From: Betaproteobacteria bacterium SCN1
Lineage (GTDB): Bacteria > Pseudomonadota > Gammaproteobacteria > Burkholderiales > Thiobacillaceae
Reading direction: 5' to 3'
Assembly (NCBI GenBank): GCA_008923315.1
Contig: WBSF01000007.1
Coordinates: 402,247-466,246, forward strand
Length of the DNA stretch: 64,000 nt
Position 1 is the first letter of the stretch; each line of letters starts with the position of its first letter. The position numbers and the translations under genes are program-made. The notes below the pieces were generated by a model, which saw only the letters and a list, made by a program, of their open reading frames with translations, did no database searches and was not told the origin of the DNA. Of this stretch, positions 9,540 through 18,945 are shown piece after piece.

Positions 9540-9563
9540 CGTTATATTTTTTCAAACATAACG
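9540..9563. promoter_or_regulatory. ModE-type palindrome upstream of modE
   Basis: A 24-bp element with arms CGTTATAT and ATAACG around a T/A-rich centre, close to the known ModE operator pattern. It sits 20-43 nt upstream of the modE GTG start, in the right place for autoregulation. A near copy precedes modA. Confidence 0.75.
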
Positions 9564-9582
9564 AATTGAGTCCGCGCCGATT

Positions 9583-10753
<1,171 letters not shown>

Positions 10754-10765
10754 GCTGTTTATCGC

Positions 10766-11443
10766 GTGCTCACCGCCACCGACTGGAGCGCGATCCGGCT
10801 GACCTTCGAGCTGGCCGGCGTGACCACGCTGCTGTTGCTCGTCCTCGGCACGCCGATCGCGTGGTGGCTGGCGCGCACCCGTTCCGCCTGGAAGGGCGCG
10901 GTGGGCGCGGTCGTGGCGCTGCCCATTGTGCTGCCGCCCACGGTGATCGGGTTCTATCTGCTGGTGGCGATGGGGCCGAACGGGTCCGTCGGCAAGCTGA
11001 CCGAATCGCTCGGCCTGGGCGTGCTGCCGTTCACGTTCGCCGGGCTGGTCGTGGCCTCGGTCTTCTATTCCCTGCCTTTCGTGGTGCAGCCGATCCAGAA
11101 CGCCTTCGAGGCCATCGGCGAGCGGCCGCTCGAAGCGGCGGCCACGCTGCGCGCGTCGCCGATGGACACGTTCTTCAGCGTGGTGCTGCCGCTGGCGCGG
11201 CCCGGCTATCTCACCGCGACCGTGCTCGGCTTCGCGCATACCGTCGGCGAATTCGGCGTCGTGCTGATGATCGGCGGCAACATTCCGGACAAGACGCGCG
11301 TCGTGTCGGTGCAGATCTACGATCACGTCGAGGCGATGGACTACGCCCAGGCGCACTGGCTGGCCGCCGGCATGGTGGTGTTCTCGTTCGCCGTGCTGCT
11401 GCTGCTCTACACCCTGAATCCCACGGGGCGCAGGCGCGCATGA
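10766..11443 (+). CDS. modB: Molybdate ABC transporter permease
   Basis: A 225-aa inner-membrane permease with about five transmembrane segments. The cytoplasmic EAA loop, which contacts the ATPase, is in [20 protein letters not shown], and the ModB-type signature [12 protein letters not shown] is near residue 55. It starts at GTG 10766, 12 nt after modA, and its stop overlaps the modC ATG (ATGA). It forms the importer with modA and modC, supplying molybdenum for molybdo-enzymes such as those of sulfite or nitrate metabolism; which enzymes is not shown here. Confidence 0.92.
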   Translation: MLTATDWSAIRLTFELAGVTTLLLLVLGTPIAWWLARTRSAWKGAVGAVVALPIVLPPTVIGFYLLVAMGPNGSVGKLTESLGLGVLPFTFAGLVVASVFYSLPFVVQPIQNAFEAIGERPLEAAATLRASPMDTFFSVVLPLARPGYLTATVLGFAHTVGEFGVVLMIGGNIPDKTRVVSVQIYDHVEAMDYAQAHWLAAGMVVFSFAVLLLLYTLNPTGRRRA

Positions 11444-12519
11444 GCGACAGCGGCATTCTCGCCCGGTTCCGCCTCGACTACGCCGGTTTTACGCTCGACG
11501 TCGATCTCGCCCTGCCGGGGCGCGGCGTCACCGCGCTGTTCGGTCCGTCCGGCTCCGGCAAGACCACCCTGCTGCGCGCGATCGCCGGTCTGGAGCGCGT
11601 GACGGCCGGCCGGCTTTCGGTCGAGGGCGAGGTCTGGCAGGACGAAACCGTCTGCCGGCCGACCTGGCAGCGGCCGCTGGGCTACGTATTCCAGGAGGCC
11701 AGCCTGTTTCCGCATCTCGACGTGCGGGCCAATCTCGAATACGGACAGAAACGCGTGCCGGGCGCCGCGAGCCGGGTCTCGCTCGACCAGGCGGTGGCCA
11801 TGCTCGACATCGGCCATCTGCTCGACCGCAAGCCGGGCGGCCTCTCGGGGGGCGAGCGTCAACGCGTCGGCATCGCCCGCGCGCTGGCCGCCAGCCCGCG
11901 CCTGCTGCTCATGGACGAGCCGCTGGCGGCGCTGGATATGGCGCGCAAGCAGGAAATCCTGCCGTATCTGGAACGGCTGCACGACGAACTCGACATCCCG
12001 GTGTTTTATGTCAGCCACGCGCCCGACGAGGTCGCGCGGCTGGCCGACCACATCGTCGCCCTGCAGAACGGGCGGGTCGTCGCGGCCGGGCCGCTGACCG
12101 AGACGCTGGCGCGCGTCGACCTGCCGATCAGGCTGGGCGAGGATGCCGGCGTCGTGCTCGACGCCGCGGTCGCGGCGCGCGACGAGGCCTGGCAGCTCGC
12201 GCACGTCGAATTCGCGGGCGGGCGGCTCTGGGTACGCGACCAGGGCCTGCCGGTCGGCCACCGGGTCCGCGTGCGCATACTCGCGCGCGACGTGAGTCTG
12301 GCGCGTGCGCCCGCCAGCGACACCAGCATTCTCAACACCCTGCCGGCGACCGTGTCGGCGTGCGCCGGCGACGCGCATCCGGCGCTCACGCTCGTCAAAC
12401 TGCACGTCGGCGATTCGCCGCTGCTCGCGCGCGTGACCCGCAAATCCGCGCACGCGCTCGGGCTGGCGCCCGGACTGGCGATCTACGCGCAGATCAAGGC
12501 CGTGGCGCTGATCGGCTGA
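11440..12519 (+). CDS. modC: Molybdate ABC transporter ATP-binding protein
   Basis: A 359-aa ATPase with Walker [13 protein letters not shown] signature LSGGERQRV, Walker [13 protein letters not shown] and the switch histidine in YVSHAPDE. The C-terminal ~130 residues form a TOBE/Mop molybdate-binding domain ([13 protein letters not shown]), as in ModC but not in general importers. That domain allows inhibition of the transporter by cytoplasmic molybdate. It overlaps modB by 4 nt. Confidence 0.92.
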   Translation: MSDSGILARFRLDYAGFTLDVDLALPGRGVTALFGPSGSGKTTLLRAIAGLERVTAGRLSVEGEVWQDETVCRPTWQRPLGYVFQEASLFPHLDVRANLEYGQKRVPGAASRVSLDQAVAMLDIGHLLDRKPGGLSGGERQRVGIARALAASPRLLLMDEPLAALDMARKQEILPYLERLHDELDIPVFYVSHAPDEVARLADHIVALQNGRVVAAGPLTETLARVDLPIRLGEDAGVVLDAAVAARDEAWQLAHVEFAGGRLWVRDQGLPVGHRVRVRILARDVSLARAPASDTSILNTLPATVSACAGDAHPALTLVKLHVGDSPLLARVTRKSAHALGLAPGLAIYAQIKAVALIG

Positions 12520-12530
12520 CCGGACGCGAT

Positions 12531-12875
12531 TCAGGCCGGGGGCGTTCCCTCGGCCCTCGGGTTGATGAAACGCGTCACGCCGACCAGTTTGTCGACGGGC
12601 ACCACGAACGCGATGCCGCGGCCGACGTCGTTCAGCTCCGCCGCATCCACGATTGCGTCCAGGATCGCGTCGGCCCGGTCGGCGCCGACCACGGTGAGCA
12701 CGATTTCCTTTTCCGGCTCGATCGACAGGCCGAATATCTTTTCCTGCTCGTTGATGCCCGCGCCGCGCCCGACCAGAACCGTGCTGCCGCGCGCGCCGGC
12801 CTTCACGGCGGCCGCGAGCACGGTGCTGCCCCAGCCCTTGCGGACGATGGTCACGATGAGGGATGCGTTCTCCAT
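12531..12875 (-). CDS. PII-like protein linked to DUF1538 membrane proteins
   Basis: A 114-aa protein with the ferredoxin-like PII pattern: beta strand LIVTIVRKGWG, a T-loop-like region (VLVGRGAGINEQEKIFGLSIEPEKE) and a second strand EIVLTVVGADRADAILDAI. The uridylylated tyrosine and surrounding T-loop of GlnB/GlnK are not present, so it is a PII-like sensor rather than a nitrogen regulator proper. A good ribosome site (aaggagag) precedes the ATG at 12875. It is the last gene after two DUF1538 membrane proteins; by analogy with GlnK-AmtB it probably binds a nucleotide and gates that membrane complex. Confidence 0.75.
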   Translation of the reverse strand: MENASLIVTIVRKGWGSTVLAAAVKAGARGSTVLVGRGAGINEQEKIFGLSIEPEKEIVLTVVGADRADAILDAIVDAAELNDVGRGIAFVVPVDKLVGVTRFINPRAEGTPPA

Positions 12876-12877
12876 GT

Positions 12878-13609
12878 TCAGACTCTCCTTGGTAGCGCTT
12901 TCCAGCGGATGAGCAGGCCGAGCGTCATGACCGACAGGATCGGCGCCAGCGCGATCAGTGCGACGAGGCCGAAACCCTGGACGAGCGGATCCCCGCCCAT
13001 GCCGGCCGAGGCGCCCAGCGCCAGGGCCAGCAGGAAACTGTTGGCCAGCGGCCCGGTCGCCACGCCGCCCGCGTCGACGCCGATGGCCACGAACGCCTTG
13101 TCGCTGAACCACATGACGGCGAGCACGAGCCCGTAGCCGGGCACCAGCAGATACGTCAGCGGAATGCCGTAGCCTATCCTCAAGAGGCCCAGCCCGACCG
13201 AGACGGCCACGCCCACGCTGATGGCGATCAGCACCAGGCCGCGATGGATCGAGCCGCTGGAGGCTTCCTCGACTTCGCTCGCCAGAATGCGCACGGCCGG
13301 CTCGCCCCAGGTCGTCACGAAACCGAGCGCGAGCCCGAACGGCACCATCAGCCAGGTGGGAGACAGCGCGGCGATCGCTTCGCCGATCAGCCGCCCGAAA
13401 GGCAGGAACGCGAGGCTCACGCCGAGCAGGAACAGGAACAGCCCCACCGCCGCCACCAGCGTGCCCGCCAGGATGCGGGAAACCTCCGTGACCGGCAGCC
13501 TGAGAAACAGGACCTGGAACACGAGGAACAGGAACGCCAGGGGCGCCACCGCCAGCATCACGCTCCAGGCCGTGGCGGCGAGCAGTTCGAGCAGGGGCGC
13601 GTCGTTCAT
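12878..13609 (-). CDS. DUF1538 membrane protein, second copy
   Basis: A 243-aa integral membrane protein with six or more hydrophobic segments. The family pattern is PFGLALGFVTTWGEPAVRIL, then GIGYGIPLT-like and GVDAGGVATGPLANSFLLALA. It is homologous to the protein encoded just upstream (compare MGFVTTIAEPDVLIL and YDAGSVTTGLLSAPVLLALA), and each is likely one half of a heteromeric transporter. DUF1538 pairs have been linked to monovalent cation/proton exchange; that is from memory. It starts at 13609, overlapping the upstream stop by 4 nt. Confidence 0.78.
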   Translation of the reverse strand: MNDAPLLELLAATAWSVMLAVAPLAFLFLVFQVLFLRLPVTEVSRILAGTLVAAVGLFLFLLGVSLAFLPFGRLIGEAIAALSPTWLMVPFGLALGFVTTWGEPAVRILASEVEEASSGSIHRGLVLIAISVGVAVSVGLGLLRIGYGIPLTYLLVPGYGLVLAVMWFSDKAFVAIGVDAGGVATGPLANSFLLALALGASAGMGGDPLVQGFGLVALIALAPILSVMTLGLLIRWKALPRRV

Positions 13610-14307
13610 CCCAGCCAGCCCATGAGCAGCACGACCACGATCGGCCCGATGGAGGCGAGGCCGAGCAGTCCGAACCCGTCGAGCGTGCCCGCGTGTCGCG
13701 CGAGCACCGAGCTGACCCCGATCGCCAGGGCCAGCAGCACCGGGGCCGACAGCAAGCCCGTCGTCACGCTGCCGGCGTCGTAGGCCAGCGGAATGAACTG
13801 CGGCGACGACACGAGCGAAAGCGCGATCACCAGTGCGAAAGCCGCTGCGAGCAGTTTTGTCATCGTAATCCCGTAGACGATGCGCAACAGGGCTGCCGCG
13901 GCGAACAGGGCGACGCCGCCGGCGATGACATAGGCCAGCCATTGGCCCGAAAAACGCCCTCCGGACACGGATTCGACCTGGGTCGACAGAATCAGCACGT
14001 CCGGCTCGGCAATCGTGGTCACGAATCCCATCGCAGCCGCCACGGCTGCGATCAGTCCCACCGAACCCTTGCGGGGCAGTTCGGCGCCGATGAAACGGCC
14101 CATCGGCAGAATGCCGTGCTCGATGCCGGCGAACAGCAGCAGCATGCCGAGTGCGGCCAGCAGGGACCCGGCCAGGAACTGCACGAACTGCGGCCACGGC
14201 GCATGCACGAGCGTAAGCTGCAGAATGCAGACCGTGGCGACCAGCGGCGCGATGGCCTTCAGGACTTCCGGCAGCTTGGCGCGCAGGAAGAGCAGGATGC
14301 CGTTCAT
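13606..14307 (-). CDS. DUF1538 membrane protein, first copy
   Basis: A 233-aa membrane protein with six or more hydrophobic segments and the paired DUF1538 signatures MGFVTTIAEPDVLIL (near 95) and DAGSVTTGLLSAPVLLALA (near 180). The E-P-D/E-P-A and D-A-G residues, shared with the partner gene, lie inside hydrophobic stretches and are candidates for ion coordination. It is the first gene of a three-gene minus-strand operon ending in a PII-like protein. Transport function is inferred from topology and family. Confidence 0.78.
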   Translation of the reverse strand: MNGILLFLRAKLPEVLKAIAPLVATVCILQLTLVHAPWPQFVQFLAGSLLAALGMLLLFAGIEHGILPMGRFIGAELPRKGSVGLIAAVAAAMGFVTTIAEPDVLILSTQVESVSGGRFSGQWLAYVIAGGVALFAAAALLRIVYGITMTKLLAAAFALVIALSLVSSPQFIPLAYDAGSVTTGLLSAPVLLALAIGVSSVLARHAGTLDGFGLLGLASIGPIVVVLLMGWLG

Positions 14308-14461
14308 TTCGACGGTGCGTGAGAATTCATGCGGTGGATGTACGTGAGCGCGGAGTCGGTCATTGCCTGCGACCGATCATAGCAACCATGGCCGGGGCAT
14401 GTGATTTTGCGCACCGCCCAAGCAAAAGCGGCCCGCGAGAATCGCGAGCCGCTGGATGTTC

Positions 14462-14537
14462 TGGTGGCCAGTCGCGGAATCGAACCACGGACACGCGGAT
14501 TTTCAATCCGCTGCTCTACCAACTGAGCTAACTGGCC
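14462..14537 (-). tRNA. tRNA-Phe (GAA)
   Basis: A 76-nt cloverleaf read on the minus strand: acceptor stem GGCCAGT/ACTGGCC, D arm TAGCTCAGTTGGTAGAGC, anticodon loop TTGAAAA with anticodon GAA, T arm with GGTTCGATTCC, and an encoded CCA end at 14462-14464. All stems pair fully. Confidence 0.97.
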
Positions 14538-14591
14538 TCAAAAAGAGGGCGCAATTTAACCGGTCGGCCGTTTTCCGTCAAGCCGACGCCC

Positions 14592-14891
14592 TCAGCAGGC
14601 CAGGCCGTGCAGACCGCACAGATGGCGTTTTGCGACGGCGAGGCCGATCCACAGCCACAGCAGCACGAAAAGGGTGACCCAGGGGACGTGGGCGTCGAGA
14701 ATGACGCGCGGCGTGACCAAGCGCACGACCCGCACGGCGGGGCTGGCGATGAGGCGCAACACGCGGTAGAAGGCATTCTGCTCGCGGTGCTTGCCGGCCA
14801 GAACGGCCAGGATGCCCTGGCCGATCAATGCCAGCAGGGCCAGTTCGACCAGGCCGCGCGATACGGTGACGAGCAGGATATCAAGAGGCAT
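14592..14891 (-). CDS. Small membrane protein of unknown function, 99 aa
   Basis: A short protein with two hydrophobic helices, roughly residues 5-33 and 68-88, separated by a basic amphipathic stretch (RVLRLIASPAVRVVRLVTPRV). The arrangement recalls YggT-like small membrane proteins but no diagnostic motif is seen. It ends about 50 nt before the tRNA-Phe 5' end. It is divergent from the TPR gene. Function not recognised. Confidence 0.6.
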   Translation of the reverse strand: MPLDILLVTVSRGLVELALLALIGQGILAVLAGKHREQNAFYRVLRLIASPAVRVVRLVTPRVILDAHVPWVTLFVLLWLWIGLAVAKRHLCGLHGLAC

Positions 14892-14963
14892 GAAAACGGA
14901 ATTGGGCGTGCGATCCGGCGATTCTAGCGCGCTTGCCAGTGTTTCGGCCGGCCGGGACAATGC

Positions 14964-15581
14964 ATGTCGTCCGACTTTTTGCGGGATTTCTCGATGGATT
15001 TTGACCGCTGGCGTCACGGCATGCGTGGCGCGTTTTTCGTGATGCTGCGTCAGCCTGCTCGCGCGATCGCGGCCTATCGTGAAAGTCTGCGTGCCGATCC
15101 GGACCACCTCGGTACCTTGCGAACGCTGGGCTGGCTGGAAGCGCAGCGCGAGAACTGGCCGGCGGCGGAGCCCCTGCTGCGCCGTGTGATCGAGCGGATG
15201 CCGGAGGACGCGCATGGCTGGTTCAACCTGGGCTTCGTATGCGACCGGGCAGGCGAAGACGAGGCCGCGCTCGCGGCGCTGCGCCGTGCCACCGAACTCG
15301 ACCCGAACAACGATCGGGCGTGGTACGGCATGGGGCTCATTTACGCGCGCAATGGCCGCCATCGCGAAGCGGCAGAGGCACTGACCGAAGCCGGACGGTT
15401 GCAGCCGCTGAACAATCTTGCCTGGTATGCGCTGGGCATGGCCTGGCAGCATTGCAACGAGCCGGAGAAAGTGGCGACGGTGATCGAACATACTTGGGTT
15501 CACGATCCGCTGACTGCGCGACGGCTGATCCGTGATTGCGACCGCGGCGATTACGCGCACCGGCTCGACGCGTACCCGTAA
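14964..15581 (+). CDS. TPR-repeat protein
   Basis: A 205-aa soluble protein made of about four tetratricopeptide repeats from residue 30 to 170; typical repeat signatures include AIAAYRESLRADPDHLGTL, AWYGMGLIYARNGRHREAAE and AWYALGMAWQ. No signal peptide is seen. Such proteins are scaffolds for protein contacts and no partner is indicated by the context. A strong bidirectional terminator follows its stop and also serves the convergent symporter gene. Confidence 0.78.
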   Translation: MSSDFLRDFSMDFDRWRHGMRGAFFVMLRQPARAIAAYRESLRADPDHLGTLRTLGWLEAQRENWPAAEPLLRRVIERMPEDAHGWFNLGFVCDRAGEDEAALAALRRATELDPNNDRAWYGMGLIYARNGRHREAAEALTEAGRLQPLNNLAWYALGMAWQHCNEPEKVATVIEHTWVHDPLTARRLIRDCDRGDYAHRLDAYP

Positions 15582-15583
15582 CG

Positions 15584-15613
15584 AAAAAAAGCCGGCCCAG
15601 GGGCCGGCTTTTC
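15584..15613. terminator. Bidirectional rho-independent terminator
   Basis: A perfect hairpin, AAAAGCCGGCCC / GGGCCGGCTTTT with a short AG loop, has an A tract before and T tract after, so it can end transcription of the TPR gene (+) and the symporter (-). Confidence 0.88.
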
Positions 15614-15644
15614 AGAAGCGCGCCTGCCGGCGCGCGGGCGGAGA

Positions 15645-17819
15645 TCAGGCCGCCTCGGTTTTGATATCGCTATCCAGGCTGGGGTACCGCACGTGATCGA
15701 CCAGGTCCTGGATGTCCTTGGCCGGCGCGCTGGAAAGGAGCGAGCCGATGATCACGCCGAGGAAGCCGGCCGGCATGCCGAACACGCCGGCTGCAATCGG
15801 CTTGATCCCGAACCACTCGTTGGCCGCGACGCCGCCGAAGAAGTCGTAGGTCGTATACATGTAGTACATGCATATGGCGAGACCGGCGACCATGCCGAGA
15901 ACGGCGCCGAGGTAGTTGGCACGCTTCCAGAACACGCCGAGGACCAGCGCGGGGAAGAATGCCGAGGCGGCCAGCGAGAACGCGGCACCGACGAGGAACA
16001 GGATGTCGCCCGGCTTGAGCGAAGCGGTATAGGCCGCTACCAGGGCCACCACCAGCAGCAGGCCCTTGGAAATGGCCAGGCGGCGGATGGTGGATGCCTG
16101 CGGGTCAATCATCTTGTAGTAGACATCGTGCGACAGCGCGTTGGCGATGGTCAGCAGGAGGCCGTCCGCGGTCGACAGCGCCGCGGCCAGGCCGCCCGCA
16201 GCCACCATGCCCGAGATCACGTAGGGCAGGCCGGCGATTTCGGGTGTGGCCAGCACGACCAGATCGCCGCCGATGGTCAGTTCGGCGAGCTGCACCAGGC
16301 CGTCCTTGTTGAGGTCGGCGAGCTTCATCAGCGTCGGGTCTACGGCCGCCCAGTTGGCGACCCAGGCCGGCAGCGACGCGAACGACGAGCCGATCAGGTT
16401 GTTGTAGACCTCGAACTTGACCAGCACTGCCAGGGCGGGTGCGGTGAAGTACAGCAGGAAGATGAAGAACAGCGACCAGAACACCGACTTGCGGGCCTCG
16501 CGCACCGAAGGGGTGGTGTAGTAGCGCATCAGGATGTGCGGCAGCGATGCGGTACCCACCATGAGACAGAGCACCAGCGCGATGAAGTTCAGGCGTTTCT
16601 TGTTGGATTCGGCCTGGTCTTCTGCCTTGGCTGCTGCGATCTCCGCCTCGGTTGCGTTGGGGTTCTCCTTCAGGAGTTTTTTCTCCGCGCCCTTGCCCGA
16701 GAATGCGGCGGCGTGCGCCGAGACCGGACCCGAAGCTTTCTTCGCGCCGTCGGCCGTCTTCTTCAGTTTTGCCAGCAGGGCGTCGGGGCCGGTCAGCTCG
16801 GCGATCTCTTTCTGCTTCGCCTCGATTTTTTTCGTATCCGGCGCGGGGGCGGCGTTCAGGTCGGCAAGTTCGGCGTCGAGCCTGGCGCGTGCTTCGCCGA
16901 CTATCGTATCCGCCGCGCCACTGGCCATGGCGTCCTGGAGCGCCTTGATCTGCGCTTCGGCTGCCAGCTGTCTTTCCTTGTGGATGGCACGCACGGAGGC
17001 CTCGGCTGCGCCGAGCACGGTGGTCGGATCGTTGAGTTCATTCTCCTTCGCCGTGACCTGCTGCAGCACCTGGCCATACGCGATCTGCGGCACCGGATTG
17101 CCGGTGTGTTTCACCGACAGCCACACCACCGGAATCATGTAGGCGATGATCAGGATGATGTATTGCGCGACCTGGGTCCAGGTCACCGCGCGCATGCCGC
17201 CGAGGAAGGAACACACCAGGATGCCGGCGAGACCGACAAACACGCCGATCTGGAACTCCATGCCGGTGAGGCGGGCGGTGATGATGCCCACGCCGTAAAT
17301 CTGCGCGACCACATAGACGAACGAGCAGATGATCGCGGCGATGACGCCTATGGTGCGTGGCAGGTTACCGCCGTAGCGTGCGCCGAGAAAGTCCGGAATG
17401 GTGAATTGGCCGAACTTGCGCAGGTAGGGTGCGAGGAACAGCGCCACCAGCACATAGCCGCCGGTCCACCCCATTACGAAGGCAAGGCCGTCGTAGCCGG
17501 TGAGGTACAGGGTGCCCGCCATGCCGATGAAGCTGGCGGCCGACATCCAGTCTGCGCCGGTAGCCATGCCATTGAACACGGCAGGTACGCGCCGGCCGGC
17601 GACGTAGTATTCGGACACGTCGGCGGTCTTCGACATGATGCCGATGCCGGCATACAGCGCGATGGTCGCGCCAAGGAAAATGTAGCCGATCCATTTGTCC
17701 GGCAGGCCCATGTATTCGAGGATGGCCAGCGCAATGACGAAGAGGATGAAGCCGCCGGTATAGAAGGTGTAATACTTCTTCAGCTGTGCATAGAACTGGC
17801 TCTGGCTCAGGCTGCTCAT
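15645..17819 (-). CDS. Sodium:solute symporter (ActP/VC_2705-like) with a long cytoplasmic-type insertion
   Basis: A 724-aa SSS-family transporter with about 13 transmembrane segments; family segments include ATGADWMSAASFIGMAG, GGMRAVTWTQVAQY and ALSTADGLLLTIANALSHD. Members take up acetate, lactate or other monocarboxylates with sodium. Residues about 250-408 form a hydrophilic, Ala/Lys/Glu-rich, helix-prone insertion between two membrane segments, making the protein some 150 residues longer than typical relatives. It overlaps the DUF4212 gene by 4 nt, a pairing usual for this subfamily. A cNMP/CBS/DUF294 protein gene lies upstream and may act on it. Confidence 0.88.
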   Translation of the reverse strand: MSSLSQSQFYAQLKKYYTFYTGGFILFVIALAILEYMGLPDKWIGYIFLGATIALYAGIGIMSKTADVSEYYVAGRRVPAVFNGMATGADWMSAASFIGMAGTLYLTGYDGLAFVMGWTGGYVLVALFLAPYLRKFGQFTIPDFLGARYGGNLPRTIGVIAAIICSFVYVVAQIYGVGIITARLTGMEFQIGVFVGLAGILVCSFLGGMRAVTWTQVAQYIILIIAYMIPVVWLSVKHTGNPVPQIAYGQVLQQVTAKENELNDPTTVLGAAEASVRAIHKERQLAAEAQIKALQDAMASGAADTIVGEARARLDAELADLNAAPAPDTKKIEAKQKEIAELTGPDALLAKLKKTADGAKKASGPVSAHAAAFSGKGAEKKLLKENPNATEAEIAAAKAEDQAESNKKRLNFIALVLCLMVGTASLPHILMRYYTTPSVREARKSVFWSLFFIFLLYFTAPALAVLVKFEVYNNLIGSSFASLPAWVANWAAVDPTLMKLADLNKDGLVQLAELTIGGDLVVLATPEIAGLPYVISGMVAAGGLAAALSTADGLLLTIANALSHDVYYKMIDPQASTIRRLAISKGLLLVVALVAAYTASLKPGDILFLVGAAFSLAASAFFPALVLGVFWKRANYLGAVLGMVAGLAICMYYMYTTYDFFGGVAANEWFGIKPIAAGVFGMPAGFLGVIIGSLLSSAPAKDIQDLVDHVRYPSLDSDIKTEAA

Positions 17820-18082
17820 GCGTCGTCTCCTTCGTGTACGTCATACTCCCTGTCCAGCTTGTTCATGGTATGGGCGTAGTACCAGATGATGAGCACGTAG
17901 ACGATCAGCGCACCCTGCGCACCCATGTAGAAGGCGAATGGGAAGCCGAAGATGACGATTTCGTTGAGTTGCGGGGCGAAATAGATGACGACGAACGTGA
18001 CGACGAACCAGATGGCGAGCAAAACTGCAGTGAGCCGCAGATTCTTTCGCCAGTACGCATGGTGTTTTTCCGACAACTGCAT
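17816..18082 (-). CDS. DUF4212 small membrane subunit of the symporter
   Basis: An 88-aa protein with two hydrophobic helices (about residues 18-36 and 52-70) and the family ending YYAHTMNKLDREYDV. DUF4212 proteins are encoded directly before SSS symporters of the VC_2705 group and are presumed accessory subunits. The start at 18082 has a good ribosome site (aaggagg), and the stop overlaps the symporter ATG. Confidence 0.88.
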   Translation of the reverse strand: MQLSEKHHAYWRKNLRLTAVLLAIWFVVTFVVIYFAPQLNEIVIFGFPFAFYMGAQGALIVYVLIIWYYAHTMNKLDREYDVHEGDDA

Positions 18083-18249
18083 GGCAATCCTCCTTGAAGC
18101 GAGTTGAGGGGACGCGCTTTGATTAATTGGTGTGCGCGTGCGCGGAGTGTAAGGATTTGCGTGCCATGCAACAAACGAATTAGTGTTGGCTAATGTTTTC
18201 TGGGCGCCGACTATGACTGAAATCCGGAATGGCGCAGCGAAAACTGGTA

Positions 18250-18945
18250 TTAATGTGCTATCAGCCAGCGTCGCGCGCGCAATAAGCTTTGCAGCTGTCT
18301 GGGGGTGACAATGCCTTCCCGGCGCAGCGCCGCCAGCAGCACCAGCCACAGTTCGGCGGTGGCATAGGCGTCGGCCAGTGCGCCGTGGCGCGCGTAAACC
18401 CCGATGTTGAAATGGGCGAGCCAGTCGTCCAGATGGCGGCAGCGAGGCGCGGCATCCGGGAACAGCAACTGTGCAATGACCGCTGCGTCGAACCAGGGTG
18501 CTTTTGTCCGCAATCCGAGTTGTGCCTGCGTTTCGCGTTGCAGGATCGTCTGGTCGAAGCCGGCATGAAAAGCCACGCGTGGCGACTCCCGCGCGAATTC
18601 GAGCCAGTCGAGCAGCGCCAGACACGGCACCTGTCCGGCGCGCTGCGCTTGCCCGCCGATGCCGTGAATCAGGATATTGGCGGCATCGGTCGAGCGTGTC
18701 TGGCGCAGGCCCGTTTCCAGACTCGGCCCGAGCACGATGTGGCCGGCTTCGACCGCTACCGCACCGATCGCGAGCAGTGGGTCGTGCCGTGCGTCGAGCC
18801 CGCCGGTTTCGGTATCGACCACGGCCCAGCGTACGGCGTCGAACGGGCGGGCGAGATCGAAGTGCTGCCGGCGCAGCGCGTCGCGCCGCGCGCGCGCGGC
18901 ACCGTCCAGCACCGGATGGGGCGCACGGTCGAACGGCCAGATCAC
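18250..18945 (-). CDS. DnaQ-like DEDDh 3'-5' exonuclease
   Basis: A 231-aa RNase T/DnaQ-fold exonuclease. ExoI is VDTETGGLD (Asp and Glu ligands near residue 44), ExoII is in AFHAGFDQTIL, and ExoIII is RHGALADAYATAEL with the catalytic His and last Asp. It is not the replicative epsilon subunit, since the clamp-binding and alpha-binding tails are absent. It overlaps the stop of the DUF294 gene by 4 nt. This exonuclease/DUF294/symporter neighbourhood recurs in other proteobacteria from memory, which hints at a shared regulatory role. Confidence 0.82.
   Translation of the reverse strand: MIWPFDRAPHPVLDGAARARRDALRRQHFDLARPFDAVRWAVVDTETGGLDARHDPLLAIGAVAVEAGHIVLGPSLETGLRQTRSTDAANILIHGIGGQAQRAGQVPCLALLDWLEFARESPRVAFHAGFDQTILQRETQAQLGLRTKAPWFDAAVIAQLLFPDAAPRCRHLDDWLAHFNIGVYARHGALADAYATAELWLVLLAALRREGIVTPRQLQSLLRARRWLIAH

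Noticed and set aside
15693..17879. A 728-aa plus-strand open frame opposite the symporter
   Set aside because: Glycine/arginine/histidine-rich with no domain; the minus strand encodes a clear SSS symporter.
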